Shown here in pieces: positions 6,422-14,959 of a stretch of DNA of 39,102 nucleotides (positions within the stretch are counted from its first letter, which is position 1; the number at the start of each line of letters is the position of its first letter). A model generated the notes under the pieces. It saw nothing but the letters and a program-made list of their open reading frames with translations. It ran no database searches and had not been told where the DNA came from. A program made the translations under genes and the position numbers. This stretch comes from XYA12-FULL-58-9 sp001798605 (GTDB taxonomy: Bacteria > Myxococcota > XYA12-FULL-58-9). The DNA is taken from positions 1 to 39,102 of the forward strand of contig DAINMX010000035.1 in assembly GCA_036736205.1 (NCBI GenBank), in the 5' to 3' direction.

Positions 6422-8627
6422 CTTGGACTCCTCGCCTAGGCACCTCAAGCTCGACCTTCTCAATGCTGGCAAACACACCACTGACTTGATCGGGGAGATC
6501 CAAATCCCTACTGATCAGAACCAGACGCCAACCGGTGTGACGTTGGAACAATTCGAGCATCCGCAGCGCACCGAGAGTGAGCGCGCGGTCCATTCGCAAA
6601 AACGGCTCCTCCAGAACCAACAACGGCAACGAGCTCCCATGCAACAGGCAGGTCACCGTTAGCCTGGCAGCCAATACCACGAGATCACGACCACCACTGG
6701 AGAGCTCACCTATGCCATGGAGTTTCTCGCCAACAACCAGGTCTGCCTCGGAGAACCCTCGAAGCTCCACAGACCGCCCAAAACCCGAAAGACCCATGAA
6801 TTCCGCGAGCACTTCATTGAGAATTGACAATCCCAACGTCTCGTCACCCGCCATTTCGGACACCAATTGCGTCGCCTCTGCGAATGCGCGCAATTCTTCC
6901 TCAAGCCCTGCAATGGCTTTGGCGATCTGCCGTTGTTGTGCCACTGCTTCGCTGACCGTTTGTGCATAGCGAACTCGTGTACCAACTCCCGTGGTGATCT
7001 CCACTCGCCGCATCTTCAGCTCAGCCAACTCCGTCTCAGCTCGTTTCTTGTCTCGCCGCATCTGCTCTAGGCGCAACTCAAGTGCGGGAATGTCCTCTTC
7101 GCTGTGCGGCACGATGCCGCGTTCCACGAGCTCACCTAGCTCTTTCTCGAGCTCCGACTCGAGCTTGGCGCACAGTTTGTCGTCCACCGGCAGGTCTGCA
7201 CGGGATGCAATGCACTCACGCAACCTCTGCTGTTCCCTCCGGCGCGCTATTAAGTCGTCGCGATTCTCGATGCCATGCTCTTCGAGCCACTCGTCAAGTG
7301 CCTTCTGCCGCGAGATCAACGTGTGCTGCAACATGTCGTAGCTGCAGTCCACGATTCCGGCGAGCTCCCGCTCGACTCGACATTCGTAGTCAACCGCCTC
7401 AGCCAAGGCGGCACACAACTGCTCGTAGGCGCGGATCTGTGCGTCCAAGAAAGACAAAACGGCTTCAGAGCTCGATGACGGCATGGGTGCCAGGCCCTCG
7501 CCGTCCCACTGCTGGGCCAACTGCTGCAAGAACGCGGGCAGCGCCTCGTCGTCATTACGGCGAACAGTGGAACGACCGAGAAACAATGTAAGGCTGACCA
7601 CCGTCATGCTCAGGCCCAAGCCGACATGGGGGGTGAAGCTTCCCAAGGCCGCAGCCACCAGAACCAAGGCGACGAGAATCAAGAAACCCAAAACGCGAGC
7701 CCGGGACCAAACGCGCCGCTCCACGGTCTTGGGTTCGTCCAAAAACCGCACCAATTGCAGCTTTATGGCGGTGGCCCGATGTGAGGCACGGCGTCGCAAT
7801 GGCTCTTCGGCCCGCGCGTGTTCGATTTCTGCGGCAACACGCCCGAGTCGGTCCTGTCCTCCCCGTCGGCGTTCCTCGAGGTCCTCCATTTGTTGCAGAT
7901 GATGACGCAAGTCCTCGTCGATGCGATCGAACTCTTCTAGCTCGCTGGCTCTTAGCTCACCCAGCTCACTCTGCGCTGTGGTGTCGCGGAGCTGCTCACG
8001 TACTCGGTGTAGTTCCCTGCTCTTCTCATCATGGAGGCGTGCCCGTAGAAGAAGTCCGCGTTTGGTCTCGAACTCCGCCGCCGCTGATGGGATCTCTTCA
8101 TCGAGGCGGGCCAACTCACGCTCCCGACTCTCAATCTGTTGGGCAAGGTCAGCCATCTCGTCGCCCGCCGTGAGAACAACCTGTCGCGTTGACCAAGCCT
8201 GTTGCCGCTGTGATTCCAGCTCCTGATAGCGCGCGCGAAGCTCGGCGAGCTCTTGTTGATAGGGTGAACGTGGATCGTCGCTGGCACGCTCACTCAAGTC
8301 TTGCACGACATGCGAGAGATCGATGCACGCATCGAGTTCCTTTGAGAGAGCCGCATCGAGATCAACTCCGCTCGCATCTCTGCCGAAATGAATACAACCT
8401 TCTGCCGCGCCGTGATGTACCTCAAACTCGTTAGGCGACACACATTCTGTTTGCCCAATGAGCTCCACCTCACCTTCATCACAGGCACCGATAGCCGCCG
8501 CACGCAGAGCACGATAGACCGTAGTCTTTTCACTTTCGTTGCCACCAACAATCACGGTGGTGTCACCGAGCGGGATCTCTGTGTCGGCAAAACAACCGAA
8601 CTTCTGCATTCGTAGAATTCGGGTCAT
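6339..8627 (-). CDS. SbcC/Rad50/YhaN-like coiled-coil ATPase with membrane hairpin and altered Walker A
   Basis: A 762-residue protein with split ABC-ATPase halves at the two ends and coiled coils between, as in SbcC, Rad50 and YhaN. N-terminal Walker A is G-G-N-E-S-E-K-T-T (about 28-36), where the family has G-P-N-E-A-G-K-S-T: the Gly before the catalytic Lys is Glu, and the codon is clearly GAA. The C-terminal half has the ABC signature E-L-S-S-G-G-R-D (641-648), Walker B L-L-V-L-E-E-P (668-675; Asp replaced by Glu) and a D-loop-like M-D. At the coiled-coil apex there is no zinc hook; instead two hydrophobic helices (about 312-331 and 334-351) form a likely membrane hairpin, as I recall for YhaN-type proteins. 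Start ATG 8627 overlaps the stop of the phosphoesterase-like gene (ATGA). Probably a membrane-tethered partner of that protein; ATP binding and hydrolysis are in doubt. Confidence 0.8.
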   Translation of the reverse strand: MTRILRMQKFGCFADTEIPLGDTTVIVGGNESEKTTVYRALRAAAIGACDEGEVELIGQTECVSPNEFEVHHGAAEGCIHFGRDASGVDLDAALSKELDACIDLSHVVQDLSERASDDPRSPYQQELAELRARYQELESQRQQAWSTRQVVLTAGDEMADLAQQIESRERELARLDEEIPSAAAEFETKRGLLLRARLHDEKSRELHRVREQLRDTTAQSELGELRASELEEFDRIDEDLRHHLQQMEDLEERRRGGQDRLGRVAAEIEHARAEEPLRRRASHRATAIKLQLVRFLDEPKTVERRVWSRARVLGFLILVALVLVAAALGSFTPHVGLGLSMTVVSLTLFLGRSTVRRNDDEALPAFLQQLAQQWDGEGLAPMPSSSSEAVLSFLDAQIRAYEQLCAALAEAVDYECRVERELAGIVDCSYDMLQHTLISRQKALDEWLEEHGIENRDDLIARRREQQRLRECIASRADLPVDDKLCAKLESELEKELGELVERGIVPHSEEDIPALELRLEQMRRDKKRAETELAELKMRRVEITTGVGTRVRYAQTVSEAVAQQRQIAKAIAGLEEELRAFAEATQLVSEMAGDETLGLSILNEVLAEFMGLSGFGRSVELRGFSEADLVVGEKLHGIGELSSGGRDLVVLAARLTVTCLLHGSSLPLLVLEEPFLRMDRALTLGALRMLELFQRHTGWRLVLISRDLDLPDQVSGVFASIEKVELEVPRRGVQDGHFEEEKAKSVNSHTATRALCATRVY

Positions 8628-9631
8628 GACTCCTCGGTAATGGCTTTGACACCAATATCGAATACACGCATCGAAGGATCGGAGAGGTCCCGCGCTTGCC
8701 ACCGCGTGACCAATCGTCGTGCCAACGCCGCATGAATGAAGCTCTGGCTCGCCACCAAACCTGTGACGTCGACGCCCAAATGCCGTACGACTGAGCCCCA
8801 ACGCTCCCGTGACGTGTTCAACGCCCGTCGCTTGGCATCTTCATCCTCGACGATCCCATGCAATCGCAACGTGACGGTATCGTTTGGGTGCCAAGGCTCG
8901 TCGATGTTTGGAACCTCACCATTGGGCTCGATCCGCAACACGTAAGCGCGGGATTGCCCAGCAGCGACAAGTGGAATCAACTGGGTTCGCACTCCCTCGT
9001 CAAATTCGACCAGAATCGCAACTCGCGGCCCGACCTCGCCTGCCTCCGTAATTCGCGCAGAGCCAGCACACCCCACGAGCGCGCCAGTCTCCCCGCATCG
9101 GCGCGGCTCGATGGTTTCGTGGACACAGCCAATGGCTGCGTAGTCAACGCCGAGGCGTCGCAAAAAATCGGCGTCGATTCCAGGAGCGTTTTCATCCAAC
9201 GTCTCCGGCAAATCCAAAACCCCCGCGTTGGTCACAACAACACGCCAACGGTGGTTTTTCGGCAGAACGTTCCACTGCCAGAAACTCAGCTCATTGGGCA
9301 TGGAGAGAATCTCAAAGCGCTCACCATCTCGACTCGTCGCCACGCGCAAATCGAAACGAGAGCCATCGAGCAGCTTGCACCGTTTGATGTCGAGGTTTTC
9401 ACGGGACTCGCCCACTCCGGGTAACACATACAAATCACACTGCAATTTGCCAAGCAGACTGCGAGCCGCCGGGGGCAACACTGCACCTGGCGTTGTCAGG
9501 TGACCACTCACCAACAACCCATCAACCTCAAGCGCAATGGTGTGGTCGACGATCTCTCGGAGAACCTCGAGTCCATATTCTTGCTCGTCGCCCGCGCCGA
9601 GATGCAAATGGGAGATGTGCAAGAGCCGCAT
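8624..9631 (-). CDS. SbcD/Mre11/YhaO-like metallophosphoesterase-fold protein with degenerate active site
   Basis: A 335-residue protein opening M-R-L-L-H-I-S-H-L-H-L-G, matching the SbcD/Mre11 start (H-T-S-D-L-H-L-G) but with the metal-binding Asp changed to His8. The other motifs can be followed and most are changed: S-G-H-L at 42-45 (family G-D), P-G-V-G-E at 71-75 (family G-N-H-D/E), V-V-V-T-N-A-G around 131-137 where a His is expected, and I-G-C-V-H-E at 167-172 (family G-H-x-H). Only His10 and His171 of the usual seven ligands remain. The fold and length fit, so it is probably a non-nucleolytic scaffold, sensor or DNA-binding subunit. Its stop overlaps the ATPase start, as sbcD does with sbcC. 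It heads the operon, divergent from pnuC. Codon choice is normal and the frame is open, so this is not a decaying pseudogene. Confidence 0.78.
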   Translation of the reverse strand: MRLLHISHLHLGAGDEQEYGLEVLREIVDHTIALEVDGLLVSGHLTTPGAVLPPAARSLLGKLQCDLYVLPGVGESRENLDIKRCKLLDGSRFDLRVATSRDGERFEILSMPNELSFWQWNVLPKNHRWRVVVTNAGVLDLPETLDENAPGIDADFLRRLGVDYAAIGCVHETIEPRRCGETGALVGCAGSARITEAGEVGPRVAILVEFDEGVRTQLIPLVAAGQSRAYVLRIEPNGEVPNIDEPWHPNDTVTLRLHGIVEDEDAKRRALNTSRERWGSVVRHLGVDVTGLVASQSFIHAALARRLVTRWQARDLSDPSMRVFDIGVKAITEES

Positions 9632-9752
9632 GAAACCTCCGTGTATGCCATACTCCTACCCGAGATGGACAACTTCACCAAAAAATCCGCGCGTCTGGGT
9701 CGACGTAGGGATTGTTTGACAGAGGAGCGAGTTTTGCCCATCGTTCATTCCA
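9632..9752. promoter_or_regulatory. Divergent promoter region between the SbcD-like operon and pnuC
   Basis: A 121-base gap must hold the promoters of both operons. On the plus strand TTGACA occurs at 9716-9721, but no good -10 box follows at 16-18 bases, so I do not name a promoter. No NadR/NrtR-type palindrome or riboswitch-like fold is obvious by eye. Confidence 0.4.
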
Positions 9753-10373
9753 ATGTTGTGGAGTGAAGCTCTCGAGTACGCCGCGGTCCTCTTCGGCGTT
9801 CTCTATGTCGCGTTGATCGCCAGAGAGAACCTACTGGGTTGGCCCGCCGGGCTGATTGGTGCGTTGTGCAGCATCGTCGTTCTATTCACCGCCCGCCTCT
9901 ACCTCGATGCGGCGCTCTATGCTTTTTACGCTGTGCTCACTGCATACGGATGGTTTCACTGGGTTTGTCCAAAAGCTCCGGGACCAACGGATGACGCCGT
10001 CGGAAGGCGCGCAGCTGATCACAGCAGGGTTCGCCACATCTCTCGGCGATCTGCCCTTGGCCTGTTGGCGCTGGGCGCTGCCTCCACCTTCGGTTTGGGA
10101 TGGGTCACATCCTCCTATACCGACGCCGACGTTCCTTACTGGGATGCGTGGACCTCCTGCTATTCAGTCATCGGCACCTTCATGCAGGCGCACAAGCTGT
10201 TCGAGAACTGGATGCTGTGGATCGTTGTGAACTCCGTCTACATAGGCCTGTACTGGTACAAAGGTCTATCTGCCTTCTCTGTGGTCTCACTGTTGTACGT
10301 GGGACTCGCAGTCTATGGACACATACAGTGGCGAGAAAAGTTGACGCACGAAGCTCAGGGAATTCCCACATGA
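9753..10373 (+). CDS. pnuC: Nicotinamide riboside transporter PnuC
   Basis: A 206-residue membrane protein with the PnuC pattern: an early G-W-P-A-G-L-I-G-A segment (about 30-38), Y-A-F-Y-A-V-L-T-A-Y-G-W-F-H-W (about 55-70), and the C-terminal N-W-M-L-W-I-V-V-N-S-V-Y-I-G-L-Y-W-Y-K block (about 150-168) that carries family-conserved Asn, Trp and Tyr residues of the substrate site. PnuC moves nicotinamide riboside inward by facilitated diffusion; a kinase traps it by phosphorylation. The next gene is that kinase, and the pnuC stop overlaps its start (ATGA at 10370-10373), which strongly supports the role. The middle loop (about 75-110, rich in Arg and Asp) is longer than usual. Confidence 0.93.
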   Translation: MLWSEALEYAAVLFGVLYVALIARENLLGWPAGLIGALCSIVVLFTARLYLDAALYAFYAVLTAYGWFHWVCPKAPGPTDDAVGRRAADHSRVRHISRRSALGLLALGAASTFGLGWVTSSYTDADVPYWDAWTSCYSVIGTFMQAHKLFENWMLWIVVNSVYIGLYWYKGLSAFSVVSLLYVGLAVYGHIQWREKLTHEAQGIPT

Positions 10374-10915
10374 GGCTCCTTCGCGTCGCGATCATTGGCC
10401 CAGAGTCGACGGGGAAAACGACTCTCGCCCGAGATCTGGCAAACGCCTACGGCACCACCTGGGTCCATGAGTATTCCCGAGAATACCTTGAGGGTCTCGG
10501 CCGCCCGTACGAGGAGCGCGATCTCGCAGAGATTGCCCGTGGCCAAATCGCGGCCGAGAAGGAGACGACCAAAACAGCGGACCGAATCCTGTTTGCCGAC
10601 ACAAACCTTTGGGTCATCAAGATTTGGAGTGAGGTCAAGTACGGAAGATGCGATCCGTTCATTGAAGAGCAGCTGCACGCCCACCGCTATGATCTCACGC
10701 TTTTGACCGCCGCAGACTTGCCATGGGTGCCCGACCCATTGCGAGAGCTTCCGGACGATGCCGCAAGGAGGGACCTCTTTGCCACCTACCACCGCTGCCT
10801 GCAGGAAGCGGGAGTCGTTCCATCCGTTGTTCGTGGCACGGGTTCCAGCCGACTGCAATCGGCGTTAGAGGCCGTCGCAAAACTACTCGACGCAAACCCA
10901 TGCGATGGCGAATAG
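10370..10915 (+). CDS. nadR: NadR-type ribosylnicotinamide kinase (AAA_28 ATPase)
   Basis: A 181-residue P-loop kinase. Walker A is G-P-E-S-T-G-K-T-T (about 10-18), followed by H-E-Y-S-R-E-Y-L (about 35-42) and A-D-T-N-L-W-V-I-K-I-W-S-E (about 82-94), all typical of the C-terminal kinase domain of NadR. The enterobacterial NadR N-terminal repressor domain and the NMN adenylyltransferase domain are absent, so this is a stand-alone kinase making NMN from nicotinamide riboside and ATP. It starts at 10370, inside the pnuC stop codon, so uptake and phosphorylation are translationally coupled. The symbol is used in the loose family sense; ribosylnicotinamide kinase is the precise activity inferred. 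Confidence 0.88.
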   Translation: MRLLRVAIIGPESTGKTTLARDLANAYGTTWVHEYSREYLEGLGRPYEERDLAEIARGQIAAEKETTKTADRILFADTNLWVIKIWSEVKYGRCDPFIEEQLHAHRYDLTLLTAADLPWVPDPLRELPDDAARRDLFATYHRCLQEAGVVPSVVRGTGSSRLQSALEAVAKLLDANPCDGE

Positions 10916-10953
10916 CTCTTGTCACCGGACTCGAGCCCATTCGAAAGATCTTA

Positions 10954-10987
10954 CCGGGTGGGGTGTCACGCACCCGGCTCTTTACTT
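10954..10987 (+). terminator. Possible intrinsic terminator after the pnuC-nadR operon
   Basis: CCGGGTG (10954-10960) pairs perfectly with CACCCGG (10971-10977), giving a seven-base GC-rich stem with a ten-base loop, followed by CTCTTTACTTT. The T-tract is weak and overlaps the stop of the convergent malic enzyme gene, so it might serve both directions imperfectly. Confidence 0.45.
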
Positions 10988-13264
10988 TAAGGCTGTCGAT
11001 GCCAGCTGCTGGGCTTGCACTGCGCCGATCGCGGCGATGTTCACCATTTCCTCGACCGACGCGCCGCGCTGAAGAATGTGCATCGGTGCATCGAGGCCAA
11101 TGAGGATAGGTCCCACCAAGGTCAACCCGCCCAAGCTGCGCAGGAGCCGAAACGCAATATTTGCCGCATCCAAATTTGGAAAGACGAGACAGTTGGCCCC
11201 CTTCTCCAGCTTGGAGAACGGATAGTCCTTCATCAAGTCGGGAAGAACAGCAATGTCGGCCTGAACCTCGCCGTCAACACACCAATCTGGATGTTTCTCC
11301 CAAAGCAGCCCTACCGCGCGACGCATCTTGTCGCTCGACGGACTCCGCACACTTCCAAACGCGCTGAACGACAACAGGCCGATCCTGGGTTTCATGTTGA
11401 GCCTGAGCGCCAGTTTATGCACACCTTCGGCAACGGCGACCAACTGCTCAGCACTTGGATCGATGTTGACTGACGTGTCAGCGATCAGAAAGTTGTTCCC
11501 ATCCTTGATGACCAGGTGTGCCGCTGAGATCGTGCGGTTTTTGATCTTGTCAGACATGACACGCAACATGGGGCCAATTGCCGTCGGGTAGTAGCGGGTA
11601 CTTCCGGACACGAATACATCCGCATGCCCCATCCGCACCATCATCGGCCCAAAATGACTGCGAGTTCCGATGTCGCGTCTCGCCTCGTCTTCACGTGTAC
11701 CCTTTCGAGCGCGCAAGCGAAAATATTCCTGCACGTATTCCTCGAAAAACGGGGACGCTCCGATATCAACAACCTCGATGCCCTTCAAGGCCAGACCCAT
11801 CTCGGCCTTCGCCTTGTCAATCACCGTTTGTCTGCCCAACAGGACGGGGACACCTATTTTCTCGTCGATGATGATCTGTGCAGCCCTGAGAACTTTGTGA
11901 TCTTCTCCTTCCGCAAACACAATCCTCTTGGGATGCTGCTGCGCTTGGTGGATCAACCGGCGCATCGTTTCTCGTTCGGCACCGAGGAAATTTTCGAGCC
12001 GGTCTCTGTAGGCATCCCAATCCTTGATCGGGAGCCGAGCCACGCCGCTGTCGACGGCGGCTTTGGCGACGGCGAGAGCTTCCCATGTCAGCACCCGCGG
12101 GTCGAACGGCTTTGGAATCAAATATTCTGGGCCAAAGCGCATCTTGTCGGCCCCATAGGCCTCGAGAACGACATCCGGGACATCCTCTTTCGCCAAGCCG
12201 GCAAGCGATTTCGCCGCTGCAATTTTCATCTCTTCATTGATGGCTTTGGCGCGGACATCCAACGCACCGCGGAAAATGAACGGGAAGCCCAGGACATTGT
12301 TTACTTGGTTCGGATAGTCGCTTCTCCCCGTGGCGATGATGACGTCACTTCGAGCGGCCTTTGCATCCTCGTAGGTGATTTCAGGGTCCGGGTTGGCCAT
12401 GGCGAAGACAACCGGCTTTTCTGCCATGGACCTCACCATCGCCTTCGTCATCAGGTTGGCCATACTGACCCCAGCAAAAACGTCCGCGTCTTTGAGTGCG
12501 TCAGCTAGGCTTCGCGCCCCGGTCGCTTGCGCAAAGTAGGCTTTGTAGGGATTGTATTTCGGATGGCCCGGGCTGACATCCTCGCGCCCTTTGTAAATGA
12601 CACCCTTGCTGTCAACCAGCACAACGTTTTCGTGACTTACTCCGAGTTGTTCATAGAATTTCGCGCAAGCGATCCCCGCAGCGCCTGCGCCACTGAATAC
12701 CACCCTGATCTTTGAGATGTCCTTGCCGGTCACTTCCATGGCGTTCAACAACGCGGCACCGGAAATAATGGCAGTGCCGTGTTGGTCATCGTGGAACACC
12801 GGAATGTCCAGCCTCTTTTTCAGCTCCTCTTCGATATGAAAGCACTCCGGTGCACGAATGTCCTCCAAATTGATTCCGCCAAACGTGGGTGCCATGACCT
12901 CACAGATTCGCACGATTTCATCGGGGTCTTTGGTGTCGAGCTCGATGTCAAAGACATCCACCCCCGCAAACCTCTTGAAAAGGACACCCTTGCCTTCCAT
13001 GACCGGCTTGCCCGCAAGAGCGCCGATATTTCCCAACCCAAGCACCGCAGTGCCATTGGAGACAACCGCAACCAGATTGCCTTTGTTGGTGTACTGATAC
13101 GCATCGTCTGGGACCTTCTCGATATCTAAACAGGGCACCGCAACGCCCGGAGTGTATGCCAAGGCGAGGTCTCTTTGTGTGATGCAAGGCTTGGTAGGTA
13201 CGACTGCGATCTTTCCGGGATGCGGCAACCGGTGATAATCCCGCGCTTCTTCGTCATATGACAT
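10982..13264 (-). CDS. maeB: NADP-dependent malic enzyme fused to phosphotransacetylase-like domain (MaeB type)
   Basis: A 760-residue protein of the normal MaeB length. The malic enzyme part (about 1-430) shows Y-T-P-G-V-A-V-P-C (about 37-45), T-N-K-G-N-L-V-A-V-V-S-N-G-T-A-V-L-G (about 60-77), the metal/substrate segment F-H-D-D-Q-H-G-T-A (about 157-165) and the nucleotide-binding G-A-G-A-A-G-I-A (about 193-200). The C-terminal part (about 440-755) is a PTA_PTB domain (R-I-V-F-A-E-G-E-D near its start), which in MaeB proteins is usually regulatory, sensing acetyl-CoA, rather than catalytic. The enzyme decarboxylates malate to pyruvate with NAD(P)+ reduction. AGGAG lies about eight bases upstream of the ATG at 13264. 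It stands alone, convergent with nadR; its stop lies beside the putative terminator. Confidence 0.95.
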   Translation of the reverse strand: MSYDEEARDYHRLPHPGKIAVVPTKPCITQRDLALAYTPGVAVPCLDIEKVPDDAYQYTNKGNLVAVVSNGTAVLGLGNIGALAGKPVMEGKGVLFKRFAGVDVFDIELDTKDPDEIVRICEVMAPTFGGINLEDIRAPECFHIEEELKKRLDIPVFHDDQHGTAIISGAALLNAMEVTGKDISKIRVVFSGAGAAGIACAKFYEQLGVSHENVVLVDSKGVIYKGREDVSPGHPKYNPYKAYFAQATGARSLADALKDADVFAGVSMANLMTKAMVRSMAEKPVVFAMANPDPEITYEDAKAARSDVIIATGRSDYPNQVNNVLGFPFIFRGALDVRAKAINEEMKIAAAKSLAGLAKEDVPDVVLEAYGADKMRFGPEYLIPKPFDPRVLTWEALAVAKAAVDSGVARLPIKDWDAYRDRLENFLGAERETMRRLIHQAQQHPKRIVFAEGEDHKVLRAAQIIIDEKIGVPVLLGRQTVIDKAKAEMGLALKGIEVVDIGASPFFEEYVQEYFRLRARKGTREDEARRDIGTRSHFGPMMVRMGHADVFVSGSTRYYPTAIGPMLRVMSDKIKNRTISAAHLVIKDGNNFLIADTSVNIDPSAEQLVAVAEGVHKLALRLNMKPRIGLLSFSAFGSVRSPSSDKMRRAVGLLWEKHPDWCVDGEVQADIAVLPDLMKDYPFSKLEKGANCLVFPNLDAANIAFRLLRSLGGLTLVGPILIGLDAPMHILQRGASVEEMVNIAAIGAVQAQQLASTALK

Positions 13265-13356
13265 GGTGAACTACTCCTGTAGACGTCGAGGTCGTTTGCG
13301 TTCCAGGTTCTTGGATCTGCGACGTGCACATTGAACGCCGATACCTTCATAGGATC

Positions 13357-13403
13357 AAACAGCACAACGGAGCAAACAGCACAACGGAGCACACAGCGCA
13401 ACG
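13357..13403. repeat. 17-bp direct tandem repeat, 2.7 copies
   Basis: AAACAGCACAACGGAGC occurs twice back to back (13357-13373, 13374-13390) followed by a diverged partial third copy to 13403. It lies in the 236-base gap between the malic enzyme start and the sulfatase-like stop. The rest of that gap shows no gene. Confidence 0.85.
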
Positions 13404-13500
13404 TATCACTAAATTGTGGCCACGGTGGGTCGTTGATTCCGAACTATCGGCTTCGATTCTTGCGGCGGTTCGACCCTTAATGACCCACATGGTATCCGGC

Positions 13501-14832
13501 TCATGGGTTGTTGCCGACAAACAGGCGTAGCTCTTGCAGCATCTTCTTCGCCTCGTCGGGTATGGTGGCACTGAGGTCCTTCTTTTCGGCGGGATCCGCA
13601 ACCAGATCGAATACCCAAACCACCTCTTTGTCGAAGGAGACAGAAGGAAAGAAAGCCATCTTTTGCGCCGGGGTGAACTTGTCCGAGAAGCTTCGCATGT
13701 ACCACTCTCGATCTGCCGGTCGCTGCCAGATGACTTTGTACCGCTCGCCGATAATCGCCTGACGATGAATGCCGTACTCGTTGTACTCACTGATTATGCG
13801 CCTATCGCCAATGGCCGGCTGCAGCAAGGAGTGCCCCAACAATCCCTCTGGACTCGCGCCACCGAGCTCGAGAAGGGTCGCCGTCACATCAATGGACTGG
13901 GTTAATCGCTCATCAACTCCAACTTTGAAGTCGGGCCCAACAACGATCAACGGCACATGAATGACCTCATCCCAAAAATGATGGGCATGGAGGTAAAAAT
14001 TGTGTTCACCAAAACCCTCGCCATGATCAGCACTTATCATCACCGTGGCCTTGTCGCGCAACCCCATCTTCTTCAGGCCATCTAAGAGCACGCCTATCTG
14101 TTGGTCGGCGTAGTAGATCCCAGCGTCGTAGATCGCAACAATCGCATCCCGTTCCGCCTTGGGGTAGTCGTTGTCTTTCTCCCATGACGGAAGGCGCCTG
14201 ATCGTGCCGTTGTAGTCGCCCAGAAATTTCTTCTCAAGCTCGGGGGGAGCGTTGTAGGGGTCGTGGGGATCGACGTAAAAGATGAAGACAAACTCTTTGG
14301 GTGCTGTCGATTTGGCCAGATAGTCGAGCACATCCCTGGTGAGAAATTCGGCGGTGGGCAAACCATTGTAGGTCTTGCCGCGCTCCTTCTTCGTATAGGT
14401 GTTGGTGGTGTCACGAAAAACGTCGAAGCCTGACTGCAATCCACGCAAGGATCCACCGTTGCCATTTGCGGAGAAGCCGGCGGTCTTCCACCCAGCCTTC
14501 TTCAAACGATGGGTGAGGGTGACAACGTTGCCGACGAGCTTGCTCTTGTCGGTCTCGGTCTTGTGCCGTGAGGCATTGAGCCCCGTGAGGAAACTAGCCG
14601 TTGACGGTGCCGTCCATGGGGCGTTGGCATAGACGCGCGCATAGCGTACTCCTTCCTTGGCAAGCTCATCGAGCACCGGCGTTGTTCCCTTATCGTAGCC
14701 ATAGACGCCAACGTGATCAGCGCGCACCGCATCAATGAGAATCAAGAACATCAGCTCACGCTGGCTCCCACCTGCACCTGCAGGCATTGCCAATGTGACG
14801 AACGGAATCACGACAGCTAGAAATTTGAACAT
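13501..14832 (-). CDS. Exported sulfatase/alkaline-phosphatase-fold hydrolase (Thr at nucleophile position)
   Basis: A 443-residue protein with a signal peptide (MFKFLAVVIPFVTLAMPAGA). The sulfatase fold is clear: L-I-D-A-V-R-A-D-H-V-G-V-Y-G-Y (about 32-46), T-A-P-S-T-A-S-F-L-T-G (about 74-84), Y-V-D-P-H-D-P-Y, and S-A-D-H-G-E-G-F-G-E-H (about 265-275), giving the Asp, Asp and His metal ligands. In true sulfatases the nucleophile motif is C/S-x-P-x-R, whose Cys or Ser becomes formylglycine; here Thr stands at that position and the Arg is Thr, so a sulfatase maturase would not act. Thr is the nucleophile in LtaS/EptA-type phosphotransferases, so hydrolysis or transfer of a phospho- or other ester is equally possible. 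Located in the periplasm or exported. It is divergent from a second family member at 14960. Confidence 0.85.
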   Translation of the reverse strand: MFKFLAVVIPFVTLAMPAGAGGSQRELMFLILIDAVRADHVGVYGYDKGTTPVLDELAKEGVRYARVYANAPWTAPSTASFLTGLNASRHKTETDKSKLVGNVVTLTHRLKKAGWKTAGFSANGNGGSLRGLQSGFDVFRDTTNTYTKKERGKTYNGLPTAEFLTRDVLDYLAKSTAPKEFVFIFYVDPHDPYNAPPELEKKFLGDYNGTIRRLPSWEKDNDYPKAERDAIVAIYDAGIYYADQQIGVLLDGLKKMGLRDKATVMISADHGEGFGEHNFYLHAHHFWDEVIHVPLIVVGPDFKVGVDERLTQSIDVTATLLELGGASPEGLLGHSLLQPAIGDRRIISEYNEYGIHRQAIIGERYKVIWQRPADREWYMRSFSDKFTPAQKMAFFPSVSFDKEVVWVFDLVADPAEKKDLSATIPDEAKKMLQELRLFVGNNP

Positions 14833-14838
14833 GGAGCG

Positions 14839-14866
14839 AATCTACACCGAGAGTTTTTGGGGTCAA
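14839..14866 (-). promoter_or_regulatory. Possible sigma70-type promoter, perhaps leaderless
   Basis: Read on the minus strand, TTGACC (14866-14861), a 16-base spacer and TAGATT (14844-14839) precede the ATG at 14832. The -10 box ends six bases before the ATG and no Shine-Dalgarno is present, so transcription may start at or next to the start codon. Confidence 0.35.
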
Positions 14867-14959
14867 GAAACCGCCTTTCCAATGACGTCGGGGTAGAGCG
14901 GCATCCACCCACGCCGGTTTTTTTCAGTGGTTTTGCGACCGTGTTAACCTCTCACGGTC

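Noticed and set aside
11624..12508. A 294-codon plus-strand frame opposite the malic enzyme
   Set aside because: Entirely inside maeB, no recognisable domain.
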